Position numbers and translations under genes: made by a program
Shown here: in pieces, positions 61,381-64,000 of the stretch
How the letters are laid out: every line of letters begins with the position of its first letter
Numbering within the stretch: position 1 is the stretch's first letter
From: Actinomycetota bacterium
GTDB taxonomy: Bacteria > Actinomycetota > Aquicultoria > Aquicultorales > Aquicultoraceae
Assembly: GCA_018333515.1 (NCBI GenBank)
Contig: JAGXSZ010000022.1
Coordinates: 62,001-126,000, forward strand
Length of the DNA stretch: 64,000 nt
Reading direction: 5' to 3'
Notes under the pieces: model-generated
Told to the model about the DNA's origin: nothing
Database searches by the model: none
The model's input: the letters and a program-made list of their open reading frames with translations, nothing else

Positions 61381-63348
61381 TTATTGCCTGGGAATAGCAT
61401 TTTTAATCCACTGCTCCAATACTTTAGTATCGATGTAACCGTCGTGCTCGTGAAGCCTCTGCCCGGACGCGCTCATCATAAACAGCGCCGGTGTGACCTG
61501 GAACTTATAGGTCGCCAAGAGCCGAGTGATGTCGGCTTCGCCGCTATCTATGTCGACGGCGATAAACTCGATATCGCTCGCGTACCGGTCTTTTATGGCA
61601 TTTATGTCATCGGCGATCTCCCGCGAAACAGCGCAGTCGTCGCTGAAGAACATCAATAATATCGGCCTGCCCTGGTCGGCAAGCGCCGTGTCCAATCGTT
61701 GAACGCTCGATGAACTCGCCAAGCCCCGTAGAATATCCTCTGGAGTCTCTGGTATCTTGCCCTCGCTGATATGCCTAAACAAAGCCTTGGCGACCTCTTC
61801 GTATCGTCCATCGACATCCGCGTACGCGGCCTTCTTAATAAGACGCGCGCCCTTAACGGGATTCGCTCGCGCATAGTACATAAGACCGCGCATAAAATCG
61901 GATTCTGTGAGTGCCGGCTTGATCTCAATCGCTCTTTCGAATGAATCCGCGGCGCTTGCCTCGTTGCCAAGCTCCAAGTACGCGCAGCCGAGCGAAATCC
62001 GGGCATCGGCCGAGAGCGGGTTCAACCTTGTCGCTTTGAGAGCGTGTCTAAGGGCCTCCCAGAACATCGGGTTGAGAGAGTCGAGTTCTTCCCGGTAGTC
62101 CTCTGATAATAAGGCGACGGCATCCTGATAGGTCGCTTCGCTTAAGACCGTCGGCCGCTCGAAGGCTACCTCGTCGGTCCAGTCGACATCGGGTCTTGCG
62201 ACAAATGTAGCCGTGGATTCGACCTCCGAGACGGCCCTGCGCACTATATCGCTCTTCAGCGCGTTCGCTTCCCTCAAGCGTAAGTCGCTCTTGACCCGGT
62301 AGGCGTCGGAGGAATTGGTGTTGTAGCTCAACACTTTTTCGATATATAGCGCGGCCTCGCGCGCATCGCGCGCGCCAAGGTACGCTATCGCCATAAGCTC
62401 TAAAACACGGACGTTGTTCGGCTCGTTCCGCTCGAGCCGTGTCAACGTTGTAAGCGCCTTGCCATAAGCGCGGTGCTCGACGTTGCGCTCGGCGTCGGCG
62501 AGGTCTCGCGCGAAGTCACTGAACCGCGCAAATTCTTCCTCGGTAAAGACCTGATCCGCGGGGGGCGCCGTAATCTGATGGTTCTGATTGAAGCCCGTGT
62601 AGTCCATTGTAAAGACGCAGGATACGTTTTGCGCCTTGGTTATCGTCAGCTTGACCTCGGTCTTGACCGGAAGCGAAGTAGCCGGGTCTATCCAGACCAG
62701 TGATTCGACTGCGGCGTCTTCGAGTCCGTATTCGGAATCGTTCAAGGTTTTAGACGCGAGCGCCGCGAGCCATTCTTTGCGTTTAAGCCCCAGGCGCACC
62801 TGGGTCAGCTTTCGCTCGTCGACGGTGACCCTCGTCAGCTCCTTGGCGTCTTTGTAATCCTCAAGATAGTCGGTGGCCTTTAAGAGCGCGTTGGCGTAGC
62901 GCCACCCCGGAAACTCGGTAGCCGCTTCGATGACCTCGTTTTGCGGATACTTTATCCACTTCTCACCCGAATTCGCGTCTTTTAAATAGACCGTATCGCC
63001 GATTTGCGTTTTGAGCACCGTTCTCTGCCGCTCGGGTGTTTTTACCGTGACGTCGAAGAAGGCCCGGTCGTCCGGCCCTAACGTGTCGTTCGATTTGGCG
63101 TCGATAAAACCGGCGACATCTTCGGGCTTGCCGGACCACTTAGCCGAGCCGGATTCGTCTAAAACGCGAATACCGTCGGCGTAAACGACGAGCGAGAAAT
63201 TCGCCTCGCCGCTCCGTACGGCTCCCACGGCTTCGCCGATTTCGGCCAGCACTCGAGCCGGACGTTGTATAAACATAAATTGGTAGACTAAGAATGTTGC
63301 TACGGTGACGACTAGAGCGATTGCGGTGATGGAAAGAATCTTTTTCAC
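61381..63348 (-). CDS. Membrane-anchored protein with LppX-like, TPR and thioredoxin-like domains
   Basis: 655 residues. N-terminal signal anchor (about 5-27: ILSITAIALVVTVATFLVYQ). Residues ~35-270 resemble the LppX/LolA-like fold (VWIDPATSLPVKTEVKLTI, FTMDYTGFNQNHQITAPPA). TPR helices lie at ~290-350 and ~430-500. The last ~105 residues are thioredoxin-like: PILLMFFSDDCAVSREIADD, FIAVDID, YKFQVTPALFMMSASGQ. Only one Cys stands in the active-site turn (DDCAVS, not CxxC), so disulfide exchange of the usual type is not expected. Exposed outside the membrane; function unknown. Confidence 0.85.
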   Translation of the reverse strand: MKKILSITAIALVVTVATFLVYQFMFIQRPARVLAEIGEAVGAVRSGEANFSLVVYADGIRVLDESGSAKWSGKPEDVAGFIDAKSNDTLGPDDRAFFDVTVKTPERQRTVLKTQIGDTVYLKDANSGEKWIKYPQNEVIEAATEFPGWRYANALLKATDYLEDYKDAKELTRVTVDERKLTQVRLGLKRKEWLAALASKTLNDSEYGLEDAAVESLVWIDPATSLPVKTEVKLTITKAQNVSCVFTMDYTGFNQNHQITAPPADQVFTEEEFARFSDFARDLADAERNVEHRAYGKALTTLTRLERNEPNNVRVLELMAIAYLGARDAREAALYIEKVLSYNTNSSDAYRVKSDLRLREANALKSDIVRRAVSEVESTATFVARPDVDWTDEVAFERPTVLSEATYQDAVALLSEDYREELDSLNPMFWEALRHALKATRLNPLSADARISLGCAYLELGNEASAADSFERAIEIKPALTESDFMRGLMYYARANPVKGARLIKKAAYADVDGRYEEVAKALFRHISEGKIPETPEDILRGLASSSSVQRLDTALADQGRPILLMFFSDDCAVSREIADDINAIKDRYASDIEFIAVDIDSGEADITRLLATYKFQVTPALFMMSASGQRLHEHDGYIDTKVLEQWIKNAIPRQ

Positions 63349-63524
63349 CGATATCTCCTTGTAATTTTGTCGGCTTTCGTTCGTGACTTCCTTTTATATC
63401 GGCGAGCATGTGGGATACTTTAGCGCTTAGCGGGGTTTATTCGCGCAGGTAATGGCTGGTAATATATGGTATACGCCCAGTTCCGAGAGTAATTCGAGCG
63501 CTTTGGACTTGTGGGCATTAGCGG

Positions 63525-63570
63525 CTACCAAACAAGGGCGCATACAACCGGTGCCGGCTGTATGCGCCCT
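63525..63570 (-). terminator. Rho-independent terminator of the catalase gene
   Basis: 12-bp perfect stem AGGGCGCATACA/TGTATGCGCCCT, loop of 12 nt that itself pairs CCGG/CCGG, then TTGTTTGG on the minus strand. ~100 nt after the catalase stop. Confidence 0.75.
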
Positions 63571-63672
63571 CTACGTTTCACCTATTACGCCGCCGGCCCG
63601 TTTTGCGGGTCGGCCCGACCATGATGGTCATTCAGTTACGGCTCTCATCAAAACGCTTTTCGATAGAGTGCG

Positions 63673-64000
63673 TTAGCCGGCAGTCGCTTTCGCCCTCTCT
63701 TCGAGCGACATCGCGGCTAACTCTTCCACCTCTTTGGCATCCAAGCCTAATCCTTCGGCCACACGGCTGCCGTATTCCGGGTCGGCCTTGTAGAAGACGG
63801 CGCTCTGGCGCAACTGGATACGTTTTTCCGCATTGACCAGGTGCGTCGTGATATTGCCGACCAGGTTCGTCCGGTCTTCGTCGGTCATAACGCGCCTGTA
63901 AAGCTCTCCGGCCTGGAAGAAATCGTCGTTGGGATGCGTATATGGGTGACGGTCGGCGGTCCCCTCGACCTCGAACGGCGGCTCGGCCGCGCTCGGCTGC
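63673..64000 (-). CDS. Catalase, C-terminal part (cut by window edge)
   Basis: The frame is open from the right edge; about 108 codons are visible. HPNDDFFQAGELYRRVM, TDEDRTNLVGNITTHLVNAE and IQLRQSAVFYKADPEYGSRVAE are typical of the C-terminal end of small-subunit heme catalases. It ends KATAG. Heme and catalytic residues lie beyond the window. Breaks down hydrogen peroxide. Confidence 0.9.
   Translation of the reverse strand, partial: QPSAAEPPFEVEGTADRHPYTHPNDDFFQAGELYRRVMTDEDRTNLVGNITTHLVNAEKRIQLRQSAVFYKADPEYGSRVAEGLGLDAKEVEELAAMSLEERAKATAG

Noticed and set aside
61200-61400. Cys-rich 66-codon minus-strand frame
   Set aside because: No ribosome site, overlaps the end of the TPR/thioredoxin-like gene, and does not match a known Cys-cluster family.
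1-64000. CRISPR arrays, rRNA and tRNA genes
   Set aside because: I looked for regularly spaced repeats and for conserved RNA gene blocks and saw none; a dedicated RNA search could still find a weak case.

Overview
The window is a chromosomal segment of a bacterium. It probably comes from a deep-branching actinobacterial lineage, although a Clostridia-like Gram-positive cannot be excluded. Three things point that way: the long co-oriented run rpmB / fakA-fakB / recG / rsmD / coaD / SepIVA-like / DUF177 / rpmF / plsX / fabH-fabK-fabD-fabG-acpP-fabF / rnc / smc / ftsY / ffh / rpsP / khpA / rimM; the use of FabK rather than FabI as the visible enoyl-ACP reductase; and a SigB/SigF-type sigma factor with an RsbW-type partner. 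Most of the DNA is GC-rich, but the first ~5.7 kb is clearly AT-rich and looks acquired.

Region 1 (1-9.1 kb, all minus strand) is a defence island. In transcription order it holds a TerY-P triad (von Willebrand A protein, PP2C phosphatase, divergent membrane-anchored kinase) whose last gene overlaps a Vsr-like endonuclease. After a 404 bp gap comes a restriction-modification pair (beta-class amino-methyltransferase and candidate endonuclease, overlapping by ATGA). Last is a SIR2-domain protein coupled by TAATG to a large protein of unknown function that runs off the left edge of the window.

Region 2 (9.1-16.5 kb) is mixed: an epimerase pseudogene, a Phd/VapC toxin-antitoxin pair, a hypothetical protein, and a group of cold/stress genes (DEAD-box helicase, glycine-rich RRM protein, cold-shock protein with a structured leader, zinc ribbon, UspA), then a membrane-fused spermidine-synthase-like protein.

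Region 3 (16.5-45.3 kb) is core housekeeping on the minus strand: translation and protein export (rimM, khpA, rpsP, ffh, ftsY), chromosome structure (smc), RNA processing (rnc), and the whole type II fatty-acid synthesis set with plsX. A P-type cation ATPase and a cytochrome-c gene remnant interrupt the run between plsX and rpmF. It then continues with rpmF, DUF177, a coiled-coil SepIVA-like gene, coaD, rsmD, recG and a likely fatty-acid kinase pair (FakA plus DegV/FakB), which links exogenous fatty acids to the PlsX route.

Region 4 (45.5-52.4 kb) has a DUF2442/DUF4160 pair, rpmB on the plus strand with its own promoter and terminator, a phosphodiesterase, and the thiamine operon thiM-thiE-thiC-thiL-thiD. 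That operon is headed by a TPP riboswitch with a terminator-type expression platform. A ~97 bp palindromic repeat sits between the riboswitch terminator and thiM.

Region 5 (52.5-64 kb) has a DUF4013 membrane protein, a flavin reductase, mltG-ruvX-alaS, a PerM/AI-2E family permease behind a sigma factor and anti-sigma-type kinase, a long TPR/thioredoxin-like membrane protein, and the C-terminal end of a catalase at the right edge. Two inverted copies of a 118-136 bp palindromic element with CAGGGATTTT ends lie at 22.4 kb and 60.9 kb.
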